NCBI RefSeq assembly: GCF_041103235.1
Contig: NZ_JBGCUN010000001.1
Location: 310,001-374,000, forward strand
Length of the DNA stretch: 64,000 nucleotides
From: Yoonia sp. R2331
Lineage (GTDB): Bacteria > Pseudomonadota > Alphaproteobacteria > Rhodobacterales > Rhodobacteraceae
Reading direction: 5' to 3'
The notes under the pieces: generated by a model
Databases searched by the model: none
The model's input: only the letters and a program-made list of their open reading frames with translations
What the model was told of the DNA's origin: nothing
Shown here: positions 8,663 through 17,102 of the stretch, one piece after another
Numbering within the stretch: position 1 is the first letter of the stretch
How the letters are laid out: every line of letters starts with the position of its first letter
Position numbers and translations under genes: made by a program

Positions 8663-9070
8663 CTAGTCTGCGCCAACCGATCCGGCCATGATCGCGTCAA
8701 CCTCGATTTCGACCAGCCATTCAGGATTCACAAAGCGGTCAATTGCCATGATCGTATCCACCGGGCGCGCGTCGATACAGTAGCGTTTGCGCGCTTCGAT
8801 CGCCTGCTTCCAAGTGTCGATATCGGTAAGGATAACACGGGTCCGGACGATGTCGTGCAACCCCGATCCTGCATCCTCCAGCGCGCGCTTGATGATTTCG
8901 AAGCATTGGCAGGTCTGGGCATAGACATCGCCCACACCCACGGTTTGCCCCTTTGCATCCACCGGAGCGGTGCCACCGACCGCGATATAGGGGCCGACAC
9001 GGACGGCTCTGCTGAAGCCCACAATCTCTTCCATCGGATTGCCGTTTGAAACAAGCTGTCGTTCGTACAT
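8663..9070 (-). CDS. RidA/YjgF family protein
   Basis: A 135-residue member of the RidA family, which hydrolyses reactive enamine/imine intermediates to ketones; members also occur as pathway-specific isomerase-like accessory proteins. The start at 9070 follows GGAGGCGACC at good spacing. Family features are GTAPVDAKG, the DIVRTRVILTDIDTW segment and the VEIEVDAIMAG C-terminus. It is the promoter-distal gene of the minus-strand inositol operon (oxidoreductase, IolE-type, oxidoreductase, RidA), so a role in handling a keto intermediate of cyclitol breakdown is plausible but unproven. Confidence 0.82.
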   Translation of the reverse strand: MYERQLVSNGNPMEEIVGFSRAVRVGPYIAVGGTAPVDAKGQTVGVGDVYAQTCQCFEIIKRALEDAGSGLHDIVRTRVILTDIDTWKQAIEARKRYCIDARPVDTIMAIDRFVNPEWLVEIEVDAIMAGSVGAD

Positions 9071-9160
9071 GGTCGCCTCCGCTTTATGATCCGTCAGATC
9101 ATAGCGCAAAGGCGTGCGGGGTCTGTCACGCGATCGACGCCTGCAAATGTCGCAAATGGA

Positions 9161-10300
9161 TCAGCCTGTTCGGAACATCGGCGGGCGGGCATCGACCCAT
9201 GCCCCCTGTTGCTTGGCCGACATGACGGCCTGATGCACTGCCGCCATCGACCGCAGCCCATCCTCTGCCGTCGGCAATCCATCGCGGGCCTCGCCCCGGA
9301 TCGTGGCCGCCAGATCAACGTAGATATTGGCGACCGCCAGTGGAAAGCCTTCGGGGTGGGCAATGGCAACGCGGGACAAGCGCGCGGCCTCGTCCGACAG
9401 GCTGCCTTCGCCCTTTTCCATGATCTGCGTGCGGCCACCCACCGGGGTATAATAGACTTGGTTGGGTTGCTCTGACGCCCACCGCATCCCGCCGGTTTCG
9501 CCAAAGACCTGAATGTCAAACCCATGCTGGCGGCCAATCGCCACGGAAGAGGTCCAAAGCCGCCCGACCGTGCCGCCTGACATGCGGAAATTGACCATCG
9601 CGTCGTCCTCCAATACGCGGCTGGGGATCGTGCTGGCAAAGTCCGCCGAGAGCGTTTCAACCTGATCGCCCACCACAAAACTCGCCATGTGCAGCGCGTG
9701 AATACCGCAGTCCGCGAACTGGCCCGACACACCGGCCATCGCGGGGTCATAGCGCCAGCGCACCCGCGGATTGTCGGCATCCGTTGCATCGCCGTGGTGC
9801 CCGTGGCTAAAGCTGGTCACCACCAGCCGCACCTTGCCGATCTGGCCCGTGCGCACCATCTGCCGCATCTCGCGCACCATCGGATAGGCGCTGTAGCAGT
9901 AATTGACGGCACAGGTCTTGCCCGAGGCCGCGGCTATCTTCACGATCTCTTCGCCTTCCTCCACGGTCATAGTCATCGGCTTTTCGCACAGCACGTTGAA
10001 CCCCGCCTGCAGAAAGGCTTTGGTGATCTCGAAATGCGTGCTGTTCGGCGTAGCGACCGTGACCAGATCAACCCGGTCATCACGGTCCTTTTCGCCCGCC
10101 AGCATGTCCTGCCAGTTGCCATAGGCGCGGTCCGGGGCAACGCCCAGTTCCTGCGCATAGGCGCGGCCTGCGTCCGGGTCGTGATCCAATGCACCTGCGG
10201 CCAGCACAAAGTTGCCATCGGCCTGCGCGCCCAGACGGTGGGCCGGTCCGATCTGGCTGCCTTTGCCGCCGCCAATCATACCCCAATTCAGCTTTTTCAT
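9161..10300 (-). CDS. Gfo/Idh/MocA family oxidoreductase (cyclitol dehydrogenase-like)
   Basis: NAD(P)-dependent dehydrogenase of 379 residues. The N-terminal Rossmann domain carries the glycine motif GMIGGGKGSQIG, with VATPNSTHFEI and the EKPMTM motif whose lysine is catalytic in this superfamily. A C-terminal Gfo/Idh-type substrate domain contains FADCGIHALHMASF with the usual active-site histidine. Encoded 13 bp downstream of the IolE-type gene. One of three Gfo/Idh/MocA genes in this cluster; it probably oxidises an inositol stereoisomer or a related sugar, but the exact substrate cannot be assigned. Confidence 0.83.
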   Translation of the reverse strand: MKKLNWGMIGGGKGSQIGPAHRLGAQADGNFVLAAGALDHDPDAGRAYAQELGVAPDRAYGNWQDMLAGEKDRDDRVDLVTVATPNSTHFEITKAFLQAGFNVLCEKPMTMTVEEGEEIVKIAAASGKTCAVNYCYSAYPMVREMRQMVRTGQIGKVRLVVTSFSHGHHGDATDADNPRVRWRYDPAMAGVSGQFADCGIHALHMASFVVGDQVETLSADFASTIPSRVLEDDAMVNFRMSGGTVGRLWTSSVAIGRQHGFDIQVFGETGGMRWASEQPNQVYYTPVGGRTQIMEKGEGSLSDEAARLSRVAIAHPEGFPLAVANIYVDLAATIRGEARDGLPTAEDGLRSMAAVHQAVMSAKQQGAWVDARPPMFRTG

Positions 10301-10312
10301 AGGTGATCTTCC

Positions 10313-11203
10313 TTAAAAACCAATGGATTGCAGGTACGTGCGGTTAGCCACGGCATCGCCCAGCGTATCGGTCCCCAGCGTCGGGTCGCAATCCTGTTCC
10401 ACCGTACACCAGCCATCAAATCCCGCATCCAATAGCACCTGCCGCACGGCGGGAAAATCAACGTCGCCCTGACCCAGATTGCAGAAAATCCCCTGTCCAC
10501 AGGCGGTGTAGAAGTCGGTCCGGTTCTTGACGACATCGGCTTTGACCGCCGGATCAATATCCTTGAAATGCATATAGGAAATCCGGTCGATGTGGCGCAT
10601 CATAAAGGCCACCGGATCAAACCCGGCATAGGAATGGTGGCCAGTGTCAAAGCAGATCTTCAGGATGCTTTCATCCACCTCGTCCAGCAGACGTTCAAGC
10701 TCTGGCTCAAAGTCCATGAACCCTGCGGCGTGCGCGTGAATGCCGACGGTCAGCCCGTATTCCTCTGCCCCCATGCGCGCAATCGTGGCGATCCGGTCGC
10801 GGTAGGCGATCCATTCCGCCTTGTCCATCTGTTCGGCCTCTGTGGCACGGCCCGCCGTTGGTGCGCGCCGGGGTGAGATGCTGTCGATCAGCACCAGATG
10901 CTGCGCGCCGTGGGCCACAAGCGCTTTGCAGGTGCGCACCGATCCGTCCATCACGTCATCCCAAGCGCCTGCATCATGAAAGGGCCGGAACACCACGCCA
11001 CCAATCAGCGTCTGGCCGAATTCGGACAGCGCCTCACCCAGTTCCACCGGGTCTTCGGGCATGAACCCCACCGGGCCAAGCTCGATCCCGGTGTAGCCCG
11101 CCTGCTGGCATTGGCGCAGCACCTCGCGCCATGCGGGGTTGCGCGGGTCGTCTGCAAATTCCACGCCCCATGAACAGGGGGCATTGCCGATGGTGATGGT
11201 CAT
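10313..11203 (-). CDS. iolE: IolE-type myo-inosose-2 dehydratase / sugar phosphate isomerase-like TIM barrel
   Basis: A 296-residue xylose-isomerase-like TIM barrel. The N-terminus ITIGNAPCSWGVEF is the signature of IolE/IolI proteins. Metal-site residues are carried by segments such as GIHAHAAGF, CFDTGHHSYAG, MHFKDID and the late CTVEQD. IolE removes water from scyllo-inosose (2-keto-myo-inositol), giving the dione that IolD hydrolyses. It sits in the minus-strand operon divergent from iolD, with oxidoreductase genes on both sides. IolI (inosose isomerase) has the same fold, but no other IolE candidate is present in the cluster, so IolE is preferred. Confidence 0.8.
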   Translation of the reverse strand: MTITIGNAPCSWGVEFADDPRNPAWREVLRQCQQAGYTGIELGPVGFMPEDPVELGEALSEFGQTLIGGVVFRPFHDAGAWDDVMDGSVRTCKALVAHGAQHLVLIDSISPRRAPTAGRATEAEQMDKAEWIAYRDRIATIARMGAEEYGLTVGIHAHAAGFMDFEPELERLLDEVDESILKICFDTGHHSYAGFDPVAFMMRHIDRISYMHFKDIDPAVKADVVKNRTDFYTACGQGIFCNLGQGDVDFPAVRQVLLDAGFDGWCTVEQDCDPTLGTDTLGDAVANRTYLQSIGF

Positions 11204-11213
11204 GGTGTTGTCC

Positions 11214-12314
11214 TTAGCTGGTCACGTCCTGCCACTGCCCGGTCTGGGCAGATTTACGTATCGCGTCGATCACGTGATAAACGGCCAACCCATCCGCGAA
11301 GGTGGGCCAGATGTTGGTTTGGGTGGCGATGGCCTGCAGGAAATCGCGGGCCTCGATGATGATCTGATCCTGATAGCCGGTGCCGTGACCCGGCCCCTGA
11401 CAGAACGGCAGATAGTCGGGGTGCGCCGGGCCGGTCAGGATCTTGGCAAAGCCGCGCTGCGCCTCTGGCGCGTCATGCTGATACAGCCACAGCGCGTTCT
11501 GATCTTCCTGATCGAACCGGATCGCACCCTTGGTCCCCGTGACCTCATAGGCATAACCCATCTTGCGGCCTGTCGCGATCCGACTGAAGTGCATCTGCCC
11601 CATGCAGCCACCCGCAAAGCGGCACATCAGCTGCGCCTGATCGTCATTGGTGACTGCGCCGCCGGGGCGGGTCTTGTGGACTGTTTCATGTGTCGCGACG
11701 AGGGACGAAATCGGACCGAGGAGCGCCAGCGCGCAGTTGATCATATGTGGTGACAGATCACCGATGGTGCCGTTCGCCTCTCCGCTTGTGCGCCATGTCG
11801 CGGGGGCGTCGGGGTCGGCATAAAAGTCTTCGGTATGTTCGCCGCGAAACCATGTCACATCGCCGATCACGCCATCGGCGATCAATTGACGCGCGTATTG
11901 CGTGGCGGGCGTGCGGACGTAGTTGTAGCCGACCATATTGACCACACCGGCGGCGTCTGCGGCAGCCGTCATGGCCTGCGCGTCGTCCAGCGTCGCCCCC
12001 ATCGGCTTTTCGCACATCACCGGTTTGCCAAGGGCAAACGCCGCCTCTGCGATGGCGCGATGTGTGGCTTGTGGGCTGGCGATCACAACGGCCTGCACGG
12101 CGGGGTCATGGACCAGCGCCCGCCAGTCGTCCGTGGCGCGGGCAAAGCCAAAGGCGGCGCGGTATTTCTCGGCAGATGCGGCACTGCTGGCGCAGACCAT
12201 TTCCAGCCGGGGCCGCAGCCGGGTGTTGAACACTGCGCCCACAGCTGCCATTGCCACAGCATGCGCTTTGCCCATGTAGCCGCCGCCGACGATCCCAATG
12301 CCAATCTCAGCCAT
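11214..12314 (-). CDS. Gfo/Idh/MocA family oxidoreductase (inositol dehydrogenase-like)
   Basis: A 366-residue NAD(P)-dependent oxidoreductase. The start at 12314 (MAEIGIGIVGGGYMGKAH) places the Rossmann glycine motif at the extreme N-terminus as usual; the longer frame would overlap the operator at 12341. Motifs: VIASPQATH, CEKPMGA with the catalytic lysine, and DLSPHMINCALAL with the active-site histidine. Its length and motifs resemble IolW/IolX-like scyllo-inositol or other isomer dehydrogenases rather than the 331-residue IolG at 17103. First gene of the minus-strand operon and divergent from iolD, so it is controlled from the shared LacI operator. Confidence 0.83.
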   Translation of the reverse strand: MAEIGIGIVGGGYMGKAHAVAMAAVGAVFNTRLRPRLEMVCASSAASAEKYRAAFGFARATDDWRALVHDPAVQAVVIASPQATHRAIAEAAFALGKPVMCEKPMGATLDDAQAMTAAADAAGVVNMVGYNYVRTPATQYARQLIADGVIGDVTWFRGEHTEDFYADPDAPATWRTSGEANGTIGDLSPHMINCALALLGPISSLVATHETVHKTRPGGAVTNDDQAQLMCRFAGGCMGQMHFSRIATGRKMGYAYEVTGTKGAIRFDQEDQNALWLYQHDAPEAQRGFAKILTGPAHPDYLPFCQGPGHGTGYQDQIIIEARDFLQAIATQTNIWPTFADGLAVYHVIDAIRKSAQTGQWQDVTS

Positions 12315-12340
12315 CTCGCGGCACCCTTTGTGAAATTCGG

Positions 12341-12358
12341 TTTGCAACCGGTTGCAAA
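12341..12358. promoter_or_regulatory. LacI-type operator, copy 2
   Basis: The same perfect 18-bp palindrome TTTGCAACCGGTTGCAAA as at 7506-7523, here between the divergent oxidoreductase gene (start 12314) and iolD (start 12421). It is therefore placed to control both catabolic operons. Confidence 0.82.
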
Positions 12359-12420
12359 ATGAGTAACCTCAGAATCAGACCTGCGCAAGTGGGAACGCGC
12401 AAACGAGGGTAAGCCACACC

Positions 12421-14286
12421 ATGACGAGCACCACCATACGCCTGACCACGGCGCAGGCCATCATGCGTTATCTTGACGCGCAATTCATCGTGATTGACGG
12501 GCAAGAATGGCGGCTCTGTGGTGGCGGCTTTGGCATCTTCGGGCATGGCAATGTCACGTGTCTGGGCGAAGCGCTTTACGATCACCGCGCGACGCTGCCG
12601 CTTTATCGCGGGCAGAATGAACAAAGCATGGGATTCGCAGCGGCAGGCTATGCCAAGCAGTGGCTGCGCCAGCGGTTCATGTTCTGCACGGCAAGTGCCG
12701 GTCCGGGCACGGCGAACCTGCTGACCGCCAGCGCGCTGGCCCATGCCAACCGTCTGCCGATGCTGATGCTTTGCGGCGATGCCTATACCACCCGCCTGCC
12801 GGACCCGGTGCTGCAACAGCTGGAACACTTTGGTGACCCGACGCTGGGTGTGAATGACGCCTTCAAATCCGTCACCCGCTATTGGGACCGGATCACCCAT
12901 CCTGCGCAAATCATCCAAAGCCTGCCCAACGCGCTGGCGGTCATGCTCGACCCCGCTGACTGTGGCCCTGCCTTCATCGGATTGCCGCAGGATGTGCAGG
13001 GCTGGGCCTATGACTACCCGGTCGAGATGTTCGAAAAGCGCGTGCATCGCATCCGGCGGCAGGCCCCTGACGCAGGCGAGGTGGGTGATGCTGCCGCCAC
13101 CTTGAAAGCCGCCAAACGCCCGATGATTATTGCAGGCGGCGGCGTGCAGTACTCCGGCGCTGTGGCCGAGCTGACCGCCTTTGCAGAGGCGCACAACATC
13201 CCTGTGGTCGAAACCATCGCGGGCCGCGCCAATCTGGTGGACACCCACCCGCTGAACATCGGCCCCATTGGGGTCACCGGCTCGGACAGCGCCAATGCCA
13301 TCGCCGAAAAGGCCGACGTGATCCTGTCTGTGGGCTGCCGCTTGCAGGACTTCACCACCGGGTCGTGGACTGCCTTCGCCAAGGATGCGCAGATCATCGG
13401 GTTGAACACAGGCCGCCATGATGCGGGCAAGCACCGTTCTTTGCCCGTGGTCGGCGATGCCAAACTGGGCCTCTCGGCGCTGACAGCAGCACTTGACGAC
13501 TGGACCGGGGATCAGGCCTGGGTCGATACCGCGCAGGCAGAACGCGCCACGTGGAACACCTATGTGGCTGACAACGTCAGACCCGGCAACCGCCCCAACA
13601 GCTATGCCCAAGCCATCGGCACCGTAAACGCGCTCTGCGATCCGCGCGACCGCGTCGTGGCCGCCGCCGGTGGCTTACCGGCAGAGGTGACAGCCAACTG
13701 GCGCACGCTGGACGTGGGCACCGTGGATGTGGAATTCGGCTTTTCCTGCATGGGGTATGAAATCGCGGGCGCATGGGGCGCGCGCATCGCCCAGATGGAA
13801 CGCGAACCGGATCAGGATACGATCACCTTTTGCGGTGACGGCAGCTATCTGATGCTGAACTCCGACATCTATTCCAGCGTGCTGACCGGCAAAAAGCTGA
13901 TCGTGCTGGTGCTCGACAACGGCGGCTTTGCGGTGATCAACAAGCTGCAAAACAACACCGGTAACGAAAGCTTTAACAACCTGATTGCCGATACGCCCAC
14001 AGCCACCACGCAATTCGCCGTCGATTTTGAGGCCCACGCCGCCGCGATGGGCGCCACCGCCGAAACCGTCGCCAACCCTGCCGAATTGGGCGAAGCCTTC
14101 GCGCGGGCCAAAGCCAGCGACAAGACTTATGTCATCGTCATGCAGGTCGATGCCTATGACGGCTGGACCACGCAGGGCCACACATGGTGGGAAGTCGGCA
14201 CACCCCATGTGACCGACAACGCCAAAGTGGCCGCCGCGCACAAAGATGTCGAATCCAGCCGCGCCAAGCAGCGGAGAGGCGTGTGA
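12421..14286 (+). CDS. iolD: 3D-(3,5/4)-trihydroxycyclohexane-1,2-dione acylhydrolase
   Basis: Thiamine-diphosphate enzyme that opens the cyclohexanedione ring to 5-deoxy-glucuronate in inositol catabolism. The 621-residue protein has the three domains of the acetolactate-synthase fold. The N-terminal PYR domain holds the LYRGQNEQSMGFAAAGYAK segment with the catalytic glutamate. A central Rossmann-like domain is followed by the PP domain with the ThDP motif GDGSYLMLNSDIY ending at VLDNGGFAVINKLQ. Length matches the IolD family. First gene of the plus-strand iol operon; its TGA overlaps the iolC ATG by one base. Confidence 0.93.
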   Translation: MTSTTIRLTTAQAIMRYLDAQFIVIDGQEWRLCGGGFGIFGHGNVTCLGEALYDHRATLPLYRGQNEQSMGFAAAGYAKQWLRQRFMFCTASAGPGTANLLTASALAHANRLPMLMLCGDAYTTRLPDPVLQQLEHFGDPTLGVNDAFKSVTRYWDRITHPAQIIQSLPNALAVMLDPADCGPAFIGLPQDVQGWAYDYPVEMFEKRVHRIRRQAPDAGEVGDAAATLKAAKRPMIIAGGGVQYSGAVAELTAFAEAHNIPVVETIAGRANLVDTHPLNIGPIGVTGSDSANAIAEKADVILSVGCRLQDFTTGSWTAFAKDAQIIGLNTGRHDAGKHRSLPVVGDAKLGLSALTAALDDWTGDQAWVDTAQAERATWNTYVADNVRPGNRPNSYAQAIGTVNALCDPRDRVVAAAGGLPAEVTANWRTLDVGTVDVEFGFSCMGYEIAGAWGARIAQMEREPDQDTITFCGDGSYLMLNSDIYSSVLTGKKLIVLVLDNGGFAVINKLQNNTGNESFNNLIADTPTATTQFAVDFEAHAAAMGATAETVANPAELGEAFARAKASDKTYVIVMQVDAYDGWTTQGHTWWEVGTPHVTDNAKVAAAHKDVESSRAKQRRGV

Positions 14287-15263
14287 TGGACGCCATTGAA
14301 GGCATCAAGGGCAACCGCTTTGTGGTGGTCGGGCGCGTGGGCATGGACCTGTTCCCAGCCCTCGGCATCGCCACCGAGGACGCCGAGAGCTTTACCGCCG
14401 ACATGGGCGGATCATCGGCCAATATCGCGGCAGGCATCGTGAAACTGGGCGGTCAGGCCTCACTTGTGACCCGCGTGTCCGATGACGCCGTTGGCCGCTT
14501 TTGCACCAACAAGCTGCACCACTACGGCGTCGACACCACCTATGTCACCCCGCAAGGCGGCGAGGCGCGCAACTCGCTGGCGCTTTATGAAAGCAGGGTC
14601 GCGGGCCACCAATCGGTGATCTACCGTAACGGTGCGGCGGACTTTGAAATGACCGTCGCTGACGTCGAAGCCGTGGACTATGGCCAATTCACAGCGCTGG
14701 TCACCGCAGGCACCGTCTTTGCGGCCGAACCCAGCCGCACGGCGGCATTCCGCGCGTTTGCGCTGGCGCGCGCCGCTGGCCTTCCGGTGATCTTTGACAT
14801 TGATTACCGCCCCTATAGCTGGCCCTCGCCGCAGGTGGCCGCTGATGTGCTGTCGCGCGCAGGCGCTGCCGCAGATGTGATTGTCGGCAATGACGAAGAA
14901 TTCGGCTTCATGGCGGGCAGCATCGACAAGGGGCTCTCCAAGGCTCGCGCGCTGGCCGCGACCTCGGCCCAGATCGTCATCTACAAAATGGGCGAACACG
15001 GCGCGATCACCTTCTCCGAAGGGCAAGAAATGCGCACCGGCATCTACCCGGTCGAAGCGCTGAAACCCACCGGCGCCGGTGACAGCTTCATGGCCGGGCT
15101 CTTGTCGTCGATTGCTGCGGGCCACGACCTTGGCGCGGCGGTGCTGCGCGGCTCTGCTTGTGCTGCCATCGTTGTTGCCAAACCCGGTTGCGCCCCCGCC
15201 ATGCCTGATACACAAGCGCTCGAGGCTTTTTTGGCCAGCCATCCCGGCCCGTCCGAGACCTGA
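14286..15263 (+). CDS. iolC: 5-dehydro-2-deoxygluconokinase
   Basis: PfkB-family kinase (325 residues) that phosphorylates 5-dehydro-2-deoxy-D-gluconate at O6. The start at 14286 overlaps the iolD stop (TGATG). The protein shows the PfkB N-terminal MGGSSANIAAGIVKLGG motif, an IFDIDYRPYSW motif specific to IolC-like kinases, and the C-terminal PTGAGDSFMAGLL motif with the catalytic aspartate. Order iolD-iolC-iolB-iolJ-iolG supports the pathway assignment. Confidence 0.92.
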   Translation: MDAIEGIKGNRFVVVGRVGMDLFPALGIATEDAESFTADMGGSSANIAAGIVKLGGQASLVTRVSDDAVGRFCTNKLHHYGVDTTYVTPQGGEARNSLALYESRVAGHQSVIYRNGAADFEMTVADVEAVDYGQFTALVTAGTVFAAEPSRTAAFRAFALARAAGLPVIFDIDYRPYSWPSPQVAADVLSRAGAAADVIVGNDEEFGFMAGSIDKGLSKARALAATSAQIVIYKMGEHGAITFSEGQEMRTGIYPVEALKPTGAGDSFMAGLLSSIAAGHDLGAAVLRGSACAAIVVAKPGCAPAMPDTQALEAFLASHPGPSET

Positions 15264-15275
15264 AAGGAACCGCGT

Positions 15276-16130
15276 ATGCACATCGCACCCCATGACAATC
15301 AAAATAAGCCGATCGTCGGTGCCGATGATCCGACTGTGCCGCTGAACTACTTCAACATCGTCAAACTGACGGCAGGCCAGACATTTGAATATCAGGTGCC
15401 GGGCTATGAAACCTGCATTGTGCCTGCGACCGGCACGGTGGACGTGGACGTCGAAGGCGTGGCCTATGCCGCTCTCGGCAATCGCGGCACCGACGTCTGG
15501 GATGGCGAGCCAGAGGGCGTCTATGTCCCCGTCGGCGCGCGCGTCACACTGACCTGCACAGCAGATACCGAAACCTTCATCGCCGGGGCGAAATACGACA
15601 AGGTGCTCGACCCCTTTGACGTGCGCGTGGCAGAAATCGACAAGGTGCAATACGGCTCTGACGACACCAAGACCCACCGCAAGATCAAACATATCCTGGG
15701 CCAGAAACAGCACGACAAGGTCGGCCGCCTGCTGGTGAGCGAGCTGTTCACCGTGGGGCAAGGCGGCTGGTCCGGCTTTCCTGCGCATAAACACGACACC
15801 GACCGGACCGATGACGCGGGCAACGTCATTGAGACCCGCCATGATGAGACTTATAACTTCCGCTTCCGGCCCAACCACGGGTCCGGCGTGCAGATCCTGC
15901 AGCGCGAAGAGGGCAAGCCCGGTGACGCCTACCAGCTGATGGATGGCTCCACGATCATGATCGACAAGGGCTATCACCCCTGCGCGGTGATGCCGGGGTA
16001 CGAGATGTATTACTTCACCATCCTCGGCGGACTGACCCAGCGCAGCCTGATCCAGTTCTTCCAGCCGACCCACGCCTATCAGGTCGAAACCATCCCTGGC
16101 ATCAAGGACATGGTGGCGAAATTCAAATAA
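15276..16130 (+). CDS. iolB: 5-deoxy-glucuronate isomerase
   Basis: Cupin-fold isomerase (KduI/IolB family, 284 residues) that converts 5-deoxy-D-glucuronate to 5-dehydro-2-deoxy-D-gluconate. Visible metal-site features are FPAHKHDTD with two histidines, the HDETYNFRF segment with the metal glutamate, and GYHPCAVMPGYEMYYFT. Lies 12 bp after iolC behind AAAGGAACCGCGT. The length is close to that of Bacillus and rhizobial IolB. Confidence 0.92.
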   Translation: MHIAPHDNQNKPIVGADDPTVPLNYFNIVKLTAGQTFEYQVPGYETCIVPATGTVDVDVEGVAYAALGNRGTDVWDGEPEGVYVPVGARVTLTCTADTETFIAGAKYDKVLDPFDVRVAEIDKVQYGSDDTKTHRKIKHILGQKQHDKVGRLLVSELFTVGQGGWSGFPAHKHDTDRTDDAGNVIETRHDETYNFRFRPNHGSGVQILQREEGKPGDAYQLMDGSTIMIDKGYHPCAVMPGYEMYYFTILGGLTQRSLIQFFQPTHAYQVETIPGIKDMVAKFK

Positions 16131-16162
16131 GCGCCTGTCTTTCTTTTGAATGAAAATATGCC

Positions 16163-16179
16163 CGCCGGAGGCTCCGGCG
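16163..16179. repeat. Small palindrome (REP-like) between iolB and iolJ
   Basis: CGCCGGA-GGC-TCCGGCG, a perfect 7-bp stem with a 3-nt loop, preceded by TGAAAATATGCC. I recall similar CGCCGGAGG-type units in intergenic regions of this family. No T-run follows, so it is not a convincing terminator; it may influence mRNA stability inside the operon. Confidence 0.45.
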
Positions 16180-16202
16180 TTTGCAACAAGGACTGAAATC
16201 CG

Positions 16203-17027
16203 ATGCCGCTTGTGACGCTGAAAGACGTGCTGCAACCCGCCCTGCGCGATTGCTATGCGGTGGCCGGGCTGGTGACGCTGGGCTGGGAAGACATGCGCGC
16301 CTATGTGACAGCAGCAGAGGCCGAAGGCTGCCCGGTGATCCTGCAAGCCGGGCCCAGCTGCCGCACCCACACACCGCTGCCGGTGCTGGGGGCGATGTTC
16401 CGGCATCTGGCCGAAGCCGCCGCTGTGCCGGTCGTGGCCCATCTGGACCACGGCTATACCATGGACGAATGCAAGGCGGCGCTTGATGCAGGCTTTACCT
16501 CGGTAATGTTCGACGGCTCGCGCAAGCCACTGGCGCAGAACATCGCCGAGACCGCGCAGATCGCCGAGATGGCCCATGCCGCCGGGATCTCTTGCGAGGG
16601 CGAGATCGGCTTTGTCGGCTACGCTGACGGCGAAAGCTCTGCCGGGACCGACCCTGATGAGGCCGCGCAATTCGCCCGCGAAACCGGGGTTGATGCCATG
16701 GCGATCAGCGTCGGCAATGTGCATCTGCAACAAGACAAAGACGGCGGGCTGGACGAACCCCGCATCCGCGCGATTGAGGCCGCAACTGACGTGCCCTTGG
16801 TCATCCACGGCGGATCAGGCGTGCCGGTTGCTCAGCGGACCGCCCTTGCGCGCGGCTCGCACGTCTGCAAGTTCAACATCGGGACAGAGCTGCGCATGGC
16901 CTTTGGCAACGCATTGCGCGCGGCCGTGAACGCGGATACCGGCAGGTTCGACCGGGTGCAAATCCTGCAGGAAACCCACGATCCGCTGGTCGCCAATACC
17001 CGCGAGGTTCTGCGCGCCTTCCGCTAG
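16203..17027 (+). CDS. iolJ: Class II aldolase, 6-phospho-5-dehydro-2-deoxy-D-gluconate aldolase
   Basis: Zinc-dependent class II aldolase of the fructose-bisphosphate aldolase (GatY/FbaA) family, 274 residues. It would cleave the IolC product to dihydroxyacetone phosphate and malonate semialdehyde. Seen in sequence: VVAHLDHGYTMDECKAAL with the catalytic aspartate and metal histidine, SVMFDGSRKPL, CEGEIGFVG, and VIHGGSGVP with another metal histidine. Its place between iolB and iolG supports IolJ over a general FBP aldolase. The malonate semialdehyde dehydrogenase (iolA) that would follow in the pathway is not in this window. Confidence 0.88.
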   Translation: MPLVTLKDVLQPALRDCYAVAGLVTLGWEDMRAYVTAAEAEGCPVILQAGPSCRTHTPLPVLGAMFRHLAEAAAVPVVAHLDHGYTMDECKAALDAGFTSVMFDGSRKPLAQNIAETAQIAEMAHAAGISCEGEIGFVGYADGESSAGTDPDEAAQFARETGVDAMAISVGNVHLQQDKDGGLDEPRIRAIEAATDVPLVIHGGSGVPVAQRTALARGSHVCKFNIGTELRMAFGNALRAAVNADTGRFDRVQILQETHDPLVANTREVLRAFR

Positions 17028-17032
17028 GTGCG

Positions 17033-17053
17033 CAATTTTTGACACAAAAATTG
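17033..17053. repeat. AT-rich hairpin between iolJ and iolG
   Basis: CAATTTTT-GACAC-AAAAATTG, an 8-bp perfect stem with a 5-nt loop, 5 bp after the iolJ stop. The stem is AT-rich and lacks the GC core of a terminator; it could be an operator or an mRNA-processing element that separates iolG expression from the upstream genes. Confidence 0.4.
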
Positions 17054-17102
17054 GCCAAAAAACTGTGACAGATTTTTGCGCCCCAAGGAAAGGGACGGCA
17101 AC

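Noticed and set aside
12307-13611. A 434-codon minus-strand frame opposite iolD
   Set aside because: Antisense shadow; IolD is clear on the plus strand and no ribosome binding site or family supports the reverse frame.
14460-16808. A 782-codon minus-strand open frame opposite iolC, iolB and iolJ
   Set aside because: It is a shadow of GC-rich codons in three well-supported genes; the translation has no family features and is rich in His, Gly and Arg.
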